This document shows, piece by piece, positions 34,028 through 46,600 of a stretch of DNA of 64,000 nt. Numbering within the stretch: position 1 is the stretch's first letter; every line of letters starts with the position of its first letter. Made by a program: the position numbers and the translations under genes. This DNA is from Diospyros lotus. Taxonomy: Eukaryota > Streptophyta > Magnoliopsida > Ericales > Ebenaceae. The stretch is taken from NCBI RefSeq assembly GCF_014633365.1, contig NC_068347.1:558001-622000 (forward strand), read 5' to 3'. The notes under the pieces were generated by a model. That model did not search any database. It was not told the DNA's origin and saw only the letters and a program-made list of their open reading frames with translations.

Positions 34028-37000
34028 GTATTTGACATATATACAGTATAATGGTCATTTTCATTTAAATTTTGGTTTCATTTTTGTTAAAAATCCCTGA
34101 TAAAATTGAGTTTAATTAACACAATAACTCTATTGATGCGACGAAAAAGCCTAATTATAATACTCTAACCTTACGGATTTAAGTTTTGGAGGATCTTTTT
34201 TGAGAAACTCTATGCAAATTTGACTCTTGTTTTGCAAAAGGAGTTTGAAATCTTTCAAAAATAATTAAGATTGTTCTAATCGAAACTAAATCGTGAGGTG
34301 AAGGGCCAATTCATCGTTGAAATCACAAATTTATTGGTGAGAAAACCGATACCATTGCTAGAAATTAATAATTGTAGTGCAACTAGGGGAGTTCAAATTT
34401 TGATTTGATCCAAATTGGCCAAAACTTGATTTGATCACCAGTTCACTTATTAACTTTAAAAGATTTTATGTCCGTCTGTAGAACCTCCAATAATAAGATT
34501 ATTGCCGACGATTTTAATTACTAGTGGTAGAGAACTGTCGACAATATTGACCATTTTTCTTGTAATGATAGCACTCAACTAAGATCAACAGTGCCCAACT
34601 CCAATCAAACTAGGCCAACTAAGCCAACCCAACAAAAATGAAAAAATAGTACTGAACAAAGACCTTTACACACTAGACTTTTAATTATACGCATGTATTA
34701 ATGTGTTATATTTTGTAATATAGCACTTTAACACATGAGTATTAGTAAAAGTGTCACAACTAAGTGTCTAAATAATATTTACGTTACACACAATATAAAA
34801 AAGAGATTATTATTATAATATAAGTGATTATGAAAGATAATTTTGTAACATGGAATATTGATAGATGGATTATATGTATAAATAATTAAGGTAGATTCTG
34901 TTAAACTGGGAATTAATAAAATATTATTTTTTATCATCAAAACTAAGTATACAAAAATAAAACAACATTCCCCCCTTCTTGAGGATGACAAAACTTAAAA
35001 TCAATTTCAACAAATCTCTCCTCCTTTTTGTCATAAATAAAAAAGGTAAGATTTTAGAAAAAATAATAGACTCCTCCTAAAATCAAAAGATAATATCTCT
35101 CCCTCTTTTTAACTCTCCCCCAACGATAGAAGATGTTTGGATCTGATCATCACACCTAGAAGATGTTTATAATTAATTAATCGACTTAACCATTGATTAT
35201 GTCTATAATGAATGGTTTTTCAACTTCATCTTCTCCACCTAGAAGATGTTACAGTCCGAAGAAATTAAGGATGAAAAGAAAGACATTTGCATAATTGGCT
35301 TAATTAGCACCTGCGGATTTGTTCCAGAACTGCCAGTCTTTCAATTATTGTCTGAGTTGGAAGAATCATATATAGGTGTGACCATTGTACTAGAGTACAA
35401 TATTAGAAACCTTTTTGAGAGATATATATATATAATTGAGAAACCCTACCTATACTTGCTTTTTATATGTTATTCTTGACTATGTTAAGCTCCATTGATT
35501 TGATTGATTAATTATGCATAGGGTTACCCAATCGATCTGTATCAAATTAGATCGGCCTTAGATCACGCTAGATTGCAATTGAAAATCTTCAAAAATGAAG
35601 ATTAAAGATTGGATCAATTACGTAGTGATCAGACTAAATCAGATCGACCCAATCTAATTTGATCTAAATCAGTCAAATCTTGTAATTTTTGTCCAACGTT
35701 AAGGAAGGGCCGACAACAACATAGGTACAATGAGACGGCTAGTGGGCGACGAAGACAAAGCAGAGCAGGTAAGTAACACAGTTGATGGCGACGATGGTAG
35801 GTTATTGTTGCTGATCACAATAATTTAAAGAGATGGGAGACAAAAGAAAGAAAGAAGATTGTAGAATGAAACTGAGAGGGATTATTAGTTTTAGGGTTTG
35901 TTGTGTGTATAAGTAGTAAGGGTAATTTCTTATATACTAAAATCTTAATCTTTGACTCAGATTAATTGGAATTGAATTGGAAATAAAAAATTCTTATCTT
36001 CTAAATTGAAGACCGAATGGGATAGTAGCAAAGTTTCAACAAAAACAATCAATTGGAAACAAAAAAATTCAACACCATCATCAATTGAAAAGATCAAAGT
36101 TCTAGAGAAAGACCAACTGTTCCCATATATGTCAACATCAAATTCCTAGGATCCTTAGCTCAGCCAAACATAGAAAGATGTCAAATCTTAATTAACTTCT
36201 TTTTTGTTTAACATTCGGATAGATACCCTTTCTATAAGTTTAATGTTGCCCTCTTGAAACCAACACTATCTTCTTCTTTATCTTTATCGGAGATTACTCT
36301 TAAAAAAATTTCAATATTTTTTTATTTAAGTATTGAAGGATTTTTCTCAAGCATGAGACCCAATATCTCAACCTCGGTAAGTTTGATCTTTAGGAGGTCG
36401 AAGTTCGCCTGAGACATGTCCTTCATCTTGTACTCTCGACCCGACGACATCTTATATCTACCAATAAAACCATATCTCGTATAACATCCTCTTATGATTA
36501 TAAACACTTAAACCATTAATTTTTACTTACATATTTTGATGCGTCATTCTCTTTTTAGGTGAGCCACCTAACATTATCTAGTTTTTGCCAACCATTAAAG
36601 TAAAGAACTTACCCATAATTAGTATTTGACTAAGCATTGATATACATGCATGATATACATGGGGTGGGGGGTATGTTGAATTAGTTTATTAAAACACCTT
36701 CAATATATAATTTTTGAACCTTATAACAAATTAATGAAAACTTGTACATTTAAGTTCGGAATTTTTACTGATAATTTATATTAATATCTTATATATTTAC
36801 ATTTATTTGAGACACAATACAAAAATTAATACATAATATCAACACAAATATTAAATTTAAATATCCAAATAACAATTCCATTTAACAAATGAGTTGCAAT
36901 GCATGCAAGGGTAAAGAGGAGAATTAGGATTAAGGTTGCAAAGTAGTTGAATTTGGGTCGGAATCATCTAATTTAAACTTAATATCTATTTAAGATTCTA

Positions 37001-37353
37001 AATCCAATTAGTGCCGACTCATTTATCCGATAGATTTTGATACATGAATCCATCATCGTAACCAATAGACTCGAATTTCGTAATCAACTACTTTTGAGTG
37101 GATTAATATATAATAATATATTTAAATTAATTTAATATTAAATAATTGAGTCATCATGTTCATATTAGATTCCTTTAATTCATTCTTTATGGAGTTCAAA
37201 TGGGAAATCAAATATTATTATTTATTTATATAATACAAAATAACTTAATAATTATTAAAAATTGTGACATTTAGTTTAATAATTTTGAATTTATTAATTA
37301 AATAAAATATAACACATTAATTAATTCAATCTATTCATCACATGATTATGTAG
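30253..37353. other. Gene-poor intergenic sequence
   Basis: AT-rich with CT tracts (30727-30756 and about 32002-32020) and several TA tracts (32951-32960, 32974-32992, 33822-33842, 34000-34016). A short open frame at 32483-32671 and a splice-like segment at 32865-32940 have no recognisable product. The stretch 34960-35260 resembles worn retroelement sequence. Nothing else is supported. Confidence 0.5.
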
Positions 37354-37396
37354 TGATGATGATGATGATGATATATGATTATGATGATGATGATGG
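37354..37396. repeat. (GAT)n microsatellite, interrupted
   Basis: Two runs of GAT/ATG triplets separated by atatatgatt. Confidence 0.9.
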
Positions 37397-38177
37397 GATC
37401 CCTCTTCTTTCTGGGATGTCATTGATTTCATGCTGATCACATCATGGGCTCTCAAGTCTTCATGGATGTCCTTTCATGTGGGGGCCCCAATTTCACCCTA
37501 CCAAATCCAATGGGAGAAGGAAACTCATGTGGGCCTGCCAGCTTCAACCTCAGTTAGGTACTAGTCTGGTCCACTCCCATTCTGTAATAAATTAATATTT
37601 TTAATTCAAAAAAATAATTTAATTTCAAATATACATTTACTTTTTGATCCGGGTTAAACCCAAAATCAAAAATCAAAATTTATTGTTCTTTAAATGAAAA
37701 ATTAGACTAAAATAATTTAATTTTAAACCAAACCGATCCGACTCGATCCGATCCGATTAGTCCAAATTAAAATTTTTAGACTTCTCTAGATGTGTCTACT
37801 AATTTCCCTTTTATTTGTGAATTGTTGAAAAGGGATTGAATTGTATTTCAATAGCCGCCTCTTGTAGTTAATGCATTGAACATGTGGTATGTGGAAAACA
37901 ACCTAATTTGTTTAGTGGGCTGTTTGTTAATCAGGCCCACATAGAAGCCCATCTTAGTAAATGGCCCAACTGTTTATGATATCATAGTCATCAAAGAAGA
38001 GCATTGTAGCCACCTAAAATTGTTTTTTTTTTTTTTGGTAGCTGTATATGTCATTTAAAGATCTAATTTATTAATTATTTATACATAAATTACAATGGGT
38101 ACTTTCTATATTTTTAAAAATTATATTAACATATTCTTGATTAAAAAATTATTAAGAAATCTATGTAATTCTGAATA

Positions 38178-38345
38178 ATGCTATTGACACACATTTGTGT
38201 ACCCCTTAGGCTACATATAGGTGTATCAATCACAAAAAAGTCCCTCGTGAAGCGCATAAAGACGAGGAGTATTTTGGTCATAATACCCTTTTATATAGTT
38301 CAAGATGTATAAAAGTGATGTACATATAACATGATTCTGTAATTT
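38178..38345 (+). mobile_element. Short interspersed repeat (MITE-like), copy A
   Basis: About 168 bp related, in the opposite orientation, to 40222-40372. Shared landmarks are attga-acac near the start, gaagcgcata in the middle, attttggtcataatac/attttaatcataatat, and a final acatataacat/acatctaacat. No protein. Confidence 0.6.
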
Positions 38346-38424
38346 TATAAAACTTTAAGATAACGCATGTAACATAAATCTAACTTTAGTTGTTGATGTT
38401 ATATAATTTTGAGCGGTAAACGTT

Positions 38425-38675
38425 GAACGTCTACTTGGTTGTTAGAATGGAAGTAGAAGGAAAGGGAACGAGGTTTAGGATAAAAATGGGAATTGGGTTA
38501 AATAACAATTATAACAATATTTGATTTAATAGTATGAGAAATTCATCTATATTGGGAATATGATGGAATTGACTAAATTCATCTTAGGGAGTGAATAATT
38601 TGATTCCAAAGTTCCCAACTAAATGCACTTTTGCCTTGTTCCTGTTCCATCCAACCAAACAACACCTACAGGTTG
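38425..38675. mobile_element. Candidate short MITE (about 240 bp)
   Basis: The left end (ttggttgttagaatggaa) is matched by the complement of the right end (tttggttggatggaacag), giving imperfect terminal inverted repeats around a non-coding core. A duplication was not established. Confidence 0.5.
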
Positions 38676-38989
38676 TTAGTGTAATTGTTGAATTGAGAGG
38701 GATTTTTCTTGCATTTATACTGACTCCCAAAGGTTTTATATCTATATATTTATAAATAATAATATTAATAAATATATAGTGAGTATTGTTGTTTTGGATA
38801 TTTTGATGTTGAAAATTTTTATATATTTGGCATTTGAAAATGAATTATATTTTATTTTTTAAAATTGAAAATGATCAATTCAATCAATGCCAAATGATAT
38901 ATATACTTTTACTATATATAAAATCTTTTATATTTATTTTGAAATTAATTTTTTATATTTGTTTTTTATATCAAATATCTTAAGAGTGT

Positions 38990-39850
38990 CAAAATATTTT
39001 TTAGATCATGAATACTCTATTTAAAGGCAAAACTGTCAACCATGTTATAATAACTATTGACCGTTTTGTACTTTTGTATTTTGGGTTGTCGAACTTAGGC
39101 AAAACAATTGACTTGTTTGTTGCAACTATCAACCGTTTTAGGCCTTTCAACAAAAATAGTTAACCGTTCTCTTAAATTGTTGACATTGCAATTTTCAAGC
39201 TTCTTCTTTTTATATAAGTTTAAAAACTGTCAACCGTTATTGTATAATGTCGACTTATTGCTAAAACAATCAATCGTTTTTATGAAATAGTCAACCGATT
39301 GTCCAAAGCCATTGTGTGCTTCAATTTTTTTGAAAAAAACTATCGGTTGGTTTGATGAAACTATTTATTTTTTCCTTCACTAACATGTTTTAAAGGCTAA
39401 TTTTTGCAAACCCTTTAATTTTTCAACAGCTAGTTTTCTTCAATACTTGGAAGAAACCTATAAATACTAGGTCAATGATGCATTAAAGATGTTAATTGAT
39501 GGAAATGAAGTGATTGAAATTTTCAGTAGTTATTTATATTCTCAATAATGCTTGTTTTTTTATTTTTCTCTTAAAAGGCTATAAATATCATTTGTATTAT
39601 TTTGCTTTAGCCTTTACATCTTTATTTGAGAGATCATTGTAATTGAGAGTTTATATCTCTCAAATCATCTCATTATCGATTTTTTGTATGAAGTTTGTAA
39701 TTATGACTATTAAGGTCAGAAGACTTACTTGAGTTTAAGTAGTAGGTTTTTGTAAATTTGAAAATACTTAGTAAGAAGGTAAGGTAATGAAACATAACAG
39801 TTGAATCGAATCACTATAAATTTCTAGTAATCCACGAGTTATTCTATAGG
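38990..39850 (+). repeat. Worn LTR-like remnant
   Basis: The text repeatedly uses tcaaccgt/ttgaccgt motifs (39035-39300). It then shows a TATA-like ggctataaatatca (39579) followed by gagagatcattgtaattgagag, the layout of a plus-strand LTR with promoter and transcribed R region. No TG..CA pair or target-site duplication was fixed. Confidence 0.4.
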
Positions 39851-40221
39851 GTCAGACATGCTTATAAAATGCGGTCTAAAATACCCTCATTCATATTGTA
39901 TTGAAAAAAATGTAATTCAATGTGGGCGAGGGTATTTTAATCTTTTATTCCTCATTCTGTAAGTCTATCTGGTAACTTATCTAGCTCTCAAAAATTTTCT
40001 AGTAATCCATACTATAGTTCAATTATGATCGTTGTTTTTTAGTAAATGTAACATGGAGTTGTAGGAGAAGAAAATAATGGAGAAGAAGAAAAAGTGGGGA
40101 CAACCATAGTTTGACTGTAGTTGCTATTTTCAGAAAATAAGAGACATAGGGGAAGATTGACTTGATAGTTAGGTGGATGAATATTTGACACTTTAATTTT
40201 TAAATTATGTTAGATGTATAT

Positions 40222-40372
40222 TATTTTTGTATATTTTGAATTATATAAAGGGATATTATGATTAAAATACCTCTTATTTCTATGCGCTTCATAAAAGACA
40301 TTTTTATCATTGATACATTTTTGTATAGTCCAAAATGTACACAAAAGTGTATCAATAACATTATTATTAATT
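40222..40372 (-). mobile_element. Short interspersed repeat (MITE-like), copy B, inverted relative to copy A
   Basis: The reverse complement aligns with 38178-38345 over most of its length. It lies about 230 bp upstream of the coiled-coil gene's start codon, so it may contribute promoter sequence. Confidence 0.6.
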
Positions 40373-40603
40373 TTTATGTTAATATGGTAGCACTTGATAG
40401 CAAAAAATGTAATAGTATTAACAACAATCTTAAAATCAAAATTAAGTATAAAATTAGAAATTATAATCAGTAAAATTAAAAATAATGTAAAAATTGAGTG
40501 TTGTTTTAGTAATTTGCTTTAGTTGAAAATCAATTTACCCTAAAAAAATAATATCTATTTTCCTTTGAACACTGCTTTGACAGTGCAGAGAGACGTGGGG
40601 CAG

Positions 40604-43600
40604 ATGAAGGCGATGACGACGACGATGATAGTTAACTGTGGCGGGATGGGGAATGCAGTGCCATTGGAAGCAAGATGGAGAAGGGGAAGGAGAAGGCCTC
40701 CGTTGAGGATGGCGTCTGCGTGCTTGGCTTCCAACCTCAACGCCCAACAGCTACGCGCCCAACTCGATCAACTCCATTCCGAGGCGGAGCACGCCCGATC
40801 CAAAGGTTCTATCTTTCTCACTTCTCCACTCAATTCGCCCCATTTATTGCTCTTTCTGGCTGTTGGCTGGCTTGACAAGCGTCCATTTTCTGGATTCAGT
40901 GGATGGCTTGTTACAAGTGCATGCCCATTTCAAACCTCACTACAATTTATGCCCAAGGCTCTATCTGAAAGGGCGGAAAAGGGAAATTGTTCTATTAGAT
41001 TGCCACCGTGTTTGCTGTTGGTTTGGGGATTTTATGTGCTTTTATCTGAATTGGCGTTTTTGCTTCGTTCAACACCACGGAAATCGAGCATTAATTAATT
41101 CTCAACTCTTGTTGGGTAGAATCTCCTATAGGGTTTCGTGATTATAACACTTGAAATTAGTTTGTGAAACAGCACAGCGTGAAGAATTGTGTGTGAGCGT
41201 TGGACCGGGGGGGGGGTTTTGGGTCTCTGTTTACTGGTTATTAGTATGAGTTCATGTGTTGACTAACTTGGTTAGAGGGTACTTTATTCACTTGGAGGTA
41301 TTTCTTGGGGATAGTCATGTTTCCATGTTGTATGGATTGGTTTCACAGTGTCAGAACACAGCTATATCAATTATTTTCAGCCATCCCATGAAACTGTTCC
41401 TTATATGAAGATGGTGTTGGAATTTTATCATCTTTTCCTTACTGAAGGGTTGTGTCAGGAAGGGCTTCCAGCTTAAAAAATATTATCACATTATTCTTTT
41501 ACATGGATTTGTATTTTAATGTGACTTTTAGAAGTTAATTGACATTATGAATGCCTTGTCACCAACCCTAACTTGTTAGGAGAAGGCTCCGTTAATGATG
41601 ATGTGGTGTTTCTTGGGAGTGTCTTTTTCTTTTTATATGCACATTTTGGTAGCCTTTTTATTTCCTTTCACCAATCTGTGTCATTCAATGATCATTAAAT
41701 TGTTTTTTCTTTTTCTTTTTTTTTATCTTGCTGTGATTGGATCTGTTCTTTTGGTGCGAAAAATCTTATCTATCTCTTCTACAAAGCTTTTTGAGAAACT
41801 AATTGCTGTTGGTGCAGCGAACAATGCAAGATTGAGGCTGATGCGGTTGTCTGAAGCAGCTGAGAAGCTTCGACGACAGGCAGCACTTTGTGTTCAAACT
41901 GGAAAAGAAAATGATGCAAGGGACCTACTTTTCCAAAAGAAAAAGGTTATGGAAGCTCTGGAGAAGTCAAAATCTCGTATCACTTTGCTTGATGAACTTT
42001 CAACAAGACTTAATGAGGTACTGTAATTGGTAATTTATCTGTAATTTACTTCTTATGGTGCAGAATTTATTATAGATCCAAAATTATGAGCTCATTTGCA
42101 TCCAAATCAATGTTGTCAAGATAACATGCCATATACTATCCACTTCTATAAATTCCCTTTTAAATCTTCTGGCTGCATGTATAAAGGTTATGTTGCTGTA
42201 TATATATGCCAATACTATTATACTCAATTTGAGAAGCAGTGTTCAATTTTAGCAAGAGAGGTCATTTGTTTGGGGTTCAGAAATATTGTTTTCCTGTCTC
42301 ATACATTCATTTTCATTTTGACATGAATTCTGAAAAACATGTTACTTTATGTGGTTCACCACCGCATGTTCAAAATTTTCATCTCTTGGATGCATGACAC
42401 CAAAACTCAAAGATATGTTGGAGATAGAAACTGTGATACAGGAATTCAATTTTGAGGAATCCTGAACTTGGATTATCCATTAGGAGAGGACCAATAATTA
42501 TCCACCAAGAGTGAACGGATGATTATACCCCACGAGGGGGATTCCTATTTGGTCTAGAACTTGGGGGAAAATGATTAGCTCATTTTATGAGTAGCCAATT
42601 GTTCTTGTTACTTTCTGTGTGTGATTTTTTTTTTTTTGGGGGGGGGGGGGGGAGTAGAGGAAGAGACCTGAAATTTCAGGTCATGTTTTTACCATATAGA
42701 TAAGACAAATTATGCACAAAGCACTTTTGTGTAAGCTGTATCCTATCCTGCATGGACTCAACAAGTTCCATAAGTGTGGATATATGAGTCTAGGTATCTA
42801 AACATCTAATGAGTAAACTGAAGCACAAGTAGGAATTGCTGTCAATTAAAAGTGTCTCAGATAGTTTTTTATTTTCCAGGTATTTTGTGCAGTCATATCA
42901 CATAAGCACTTATTGTGTAGGCCTGAATCAATTTGGATGGCCATTTGAGAAGTAACACAATGAAAAGCTATTTTGAATTATAAATATGTTACGACCAAGG
43001 GTAGATTAGACATTGGGGGTGAATTCTTGTAATCCATTGTAACAAGAAGAGGTTAAGTGGTTGTAGGCGGTTGGAGATAGGTGGTAGAATAGTTAGAGCA
43101 GTTACAACTCCTTCATCTGACAATTAGCTATCTAACTATAAGGAGTAGCCTTTAAGAAGGCTGTTGCAGAAGAGTTAAAGCAATTTGTCAGATCCACAAG
43201 GATCTGGCAATGCTTGAAGAATTGATCTCTCTCGAATGGTAGAGATCACAACAAGAACAAGAAGGATCTCATGAAAGGGAGGGAAAGAGAATTAGAAGAA
43301 GAGAGAGAGAGAGAAATTGAGAAGGAATTGGAGAGGGAAATTCAGATTTCATTCAAATTCTTGATACCTCCAATAGTAAGGCAGGCCACAATTTATAGCC
43401 TCCCCTCACATGATACATCTCCCGCCCAAAATAACCGCCTAAGTAACACAAATCACTATTGCCCCTATACAATTGTTTATAGCATCTTTTTTCCATTATT
43501 CTTTTATTTATTATAGTATGATCCCCGGTACATGACAAATACCCTCCCCTTGAGACATTTATTGTCCTCAAGAAATGGTTAGGAGACTAGTAGTTCTTGG

Positions 43601-46600
43601 AAATTGCTCAAGTCTGGGAGGTACTCCCATGTGTTGTTGGTCGGATGACATGTTGGACCATTGCACCAGTACTTGCATGATTGGGGCTCCATGTTGATAG
43701 ATGACTTTGCGATCTACACTGGCAACCGGTTCTAGGGGTAATTCAAAGTCGATGGGTCTTTGGGGTAGCTGGGCACTGACCGGTTGGTTCCACTGACTTC
43801 TTTAGCAGCGATACATGAAACACTGGGTGGATTTGAATTCCATCCGATAGCTGTAGTTTGTAGGCTACATTTCCCATTTGGGCCACAATGGGAAAAAGGA
43901 CCAACGTATTTGGCACTCAACTTGGAGATAGGCCCAAGAGCTAAGGATTTGAGATGGGGTCTCTTTAGCTTAAGGTAGACTGCCTCCCCCACATTGAATG
44001 TTTTCTCACTCCTTCCTTTGTCGGCCATTTGTTTCATTCAATTCTAGGCCATGGCTAAGTCTTTCTTCAGTTGCTGAAGGACCTGTTACCTCTGCTGCAG
44101 ATGTTCATCCACCGCAACCACGCTGGTAGGGCCAAGTAGGGATGGCAATAAGGGGGGTTGGTAGCCAAATAGGGCCTTGAAGGGTGGCATTTTAATGGCT
44201 CTGTGGTGGGTGGAATTATACCACCATTGTGCTACTGAATACACTTGTGCCAACTTTTTGGGTGTGCGAAACACAAGCATCTAAGGTAGGTTTCGAGACA
44301 TTGATTGACTCTCTCGGTTCGTCCATCAGTTTGAGGATTATAGACAGATGAGAGGTTTAGCTTAGCTACTGATGATTTCATTAGTGACTGCCATAGGAGG
44401 CTAGTGAAAACCTCGTCTCGGTCTGACACTATAGTCTTCGACACCCCATGCACTTTTACTACCTGATTCAAGAAAACTTGAGCTACTTCATGTGCTATGT
44501 AAGGGTGAGTAAGGGCCATAAAATAAGCAAATTTAGAGAACCTGTCCGCCACCACAAATATGTAGTCCTTCCCTTCCTATCTTGGAAGCCCTTTAATGAA
44601 GTCCATGAAAACACTCTCCCATGCTTGCCCCAGAATATTCAGTGGTTGCAAAAGCCTTGGATAGGTCACTCTCTCATGTTTGCATCTCTTACACACATCA
44701 CATGCAAGGAAAAACTTCATCACCTCCTCTTTCAACTTAGGCCAGCTAAATAGTTGCTTCACCTTGTGATAAGTATTTTGGATTCCGGAATGGCCATCGA
44801 GGGGAGATTCATGTAAGGCCTGCAGTATCCTTCTCTTTAGTTCTATGTTATTTCCTATCACCAGTCTACCTTTGAATCTTATCACCCCATTTTCCATAAT
44901 ATACCCCACTTTACTTATAGGAGCAATTATTAGTTGCTCCAAAAGAGTCTGGGCCTACCCATTCCCTTCATAACTCTTAGCCACATTTTGACACCACTCT
45001 GGAATTAAAGTTGAAATAGCAACAATTGTTCCATCTTCAGGGCATCTCGACAAAGCATTTGCCGCAATGTTCTCCTTCCCTTTCTTGTATTGTGTAGTCC
45101 AAGCGCATTAGCTTAGTTATCCCTTTCCTCTCCAAGTGGGTGTGAAGTTTCTATTGTAGTAGAAACTTCAAACTCTCATGATCGGTTTTTATGATAAACT
45201 TGTTCCCCTCTAGATAATGTCTCCATTTTTCAACTACAAAAATAACGGCTAATAACTCGTTTTCATACACACTGAGGCCCATATGTTTTGGAGCTAAGGC
45301 CTGACTTATAAAGGCTAAGGGTTTACCTTCTTGCATTAGCACTGCCCCTATGCCCATTCCATTAGCATTTATCTCTACCACAAATGTCTTGCTAAAATCA
45401 GGTAGGTCGAGCACTGGGGCCTTACTCATAGCTCTCTTTAGTGACTCAAAGGTGGCCTTTGCCTTCTGATCCCACTCGAAGCTATTTTTCTTCAATAAGT
45501 TTGTAAGTGGCCTACTTATACCTCCATACCCCTTTACAAATCTTCTATAATAACCGATCAATCCCAGAAAATCGCTCAGGACTTTAACAGTCATTGGTCT
45601 TGGCCAATTAATCATGGCAACCACTTTTTCTGGATCTATACTTACTCCTTGGCCCAATATGATATTTCCCAAATACTCCACTTGGCTTTGTGCGAAGGCA
45701 CACTTTGATCTCTTAATATACAACTTGTTGATCTTAAGAATTTCAAATGTAGTCCTCAAATCTTTTAGGTGGAGTTCAAAGGTTGGGCATATATAAGAAT
45801 ATCATAAAAAAATACAAGAATGAAATTTCTGAGGTATGGCTCAAAAATCTGGTTCATTAGAGATTGAAAGGTGGTTGGGGTATTAGTTAAGCCAAAGGGC
45901 ATGACAAAGAACTCATAGTGGCCCTGGTGCGTTCTAAATGCAGTTTTGGGAATGTCCATAGGGTTCATCCGAATTTGGTGGTATTTGAATTTCAGGTCTA
46001 ACTTCGAAAAAATAGTGGCATGTCTAAGTTCATCTAGTAGGTCGTCAATGAGTAGGATGGGAAATTTGTTCTTGATGGTTATTTCGTTTAGTTGACAATA
46101 ATCAATACAAAATCGCCAGGAACCATCTTTTTTTTTTTTTTTTTTACCACCAGCACTGGGGATGCAAAAGGGTTGTGGCTGGGTCTTATGAGAGACCTGT
46201 GGAGCATCTCTTTAGCCAATTTTTCGATCTCTGTCTTTTGGTGAGGAGGTAGCGGTAGGCACGAATGTTAACAGGTTCTGTTTGGGGTTTAGGGTTGATG
46301 GTGTGGTCAATGGCTCTGGTTGGGGGTAGAGATTGAGACTCTACAAATAAATTCTCAAATTCAACTAGGAGTATATTAAGTAGATCAGAATGATGTACCT
46401 TAGTGTTGGATTGTGGTGAGTTTCTGATGGTTAGCACAAACTCTCCTTCTGTTCTCAGCTCCTCTTCTCCTTCCTCTGTAGCTTGAATAGAGAACAACTG
46501 AGCCACCTGGTTAATCTTGTGTTTGAATAGCCTCTGTAACCCTTTGCCCTATAATCATCTTGCATACCCCCACCTCCTTACTGCCTCTCACTGACATCTT

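Noticed and set aside
43352..43571. Open frame over the end of a gypsy LTR
   Set aside because: It is LTR sequence. The same frame recurs at 48329-48514 in the partner LTR, so it is duplicated non-coding DNA.
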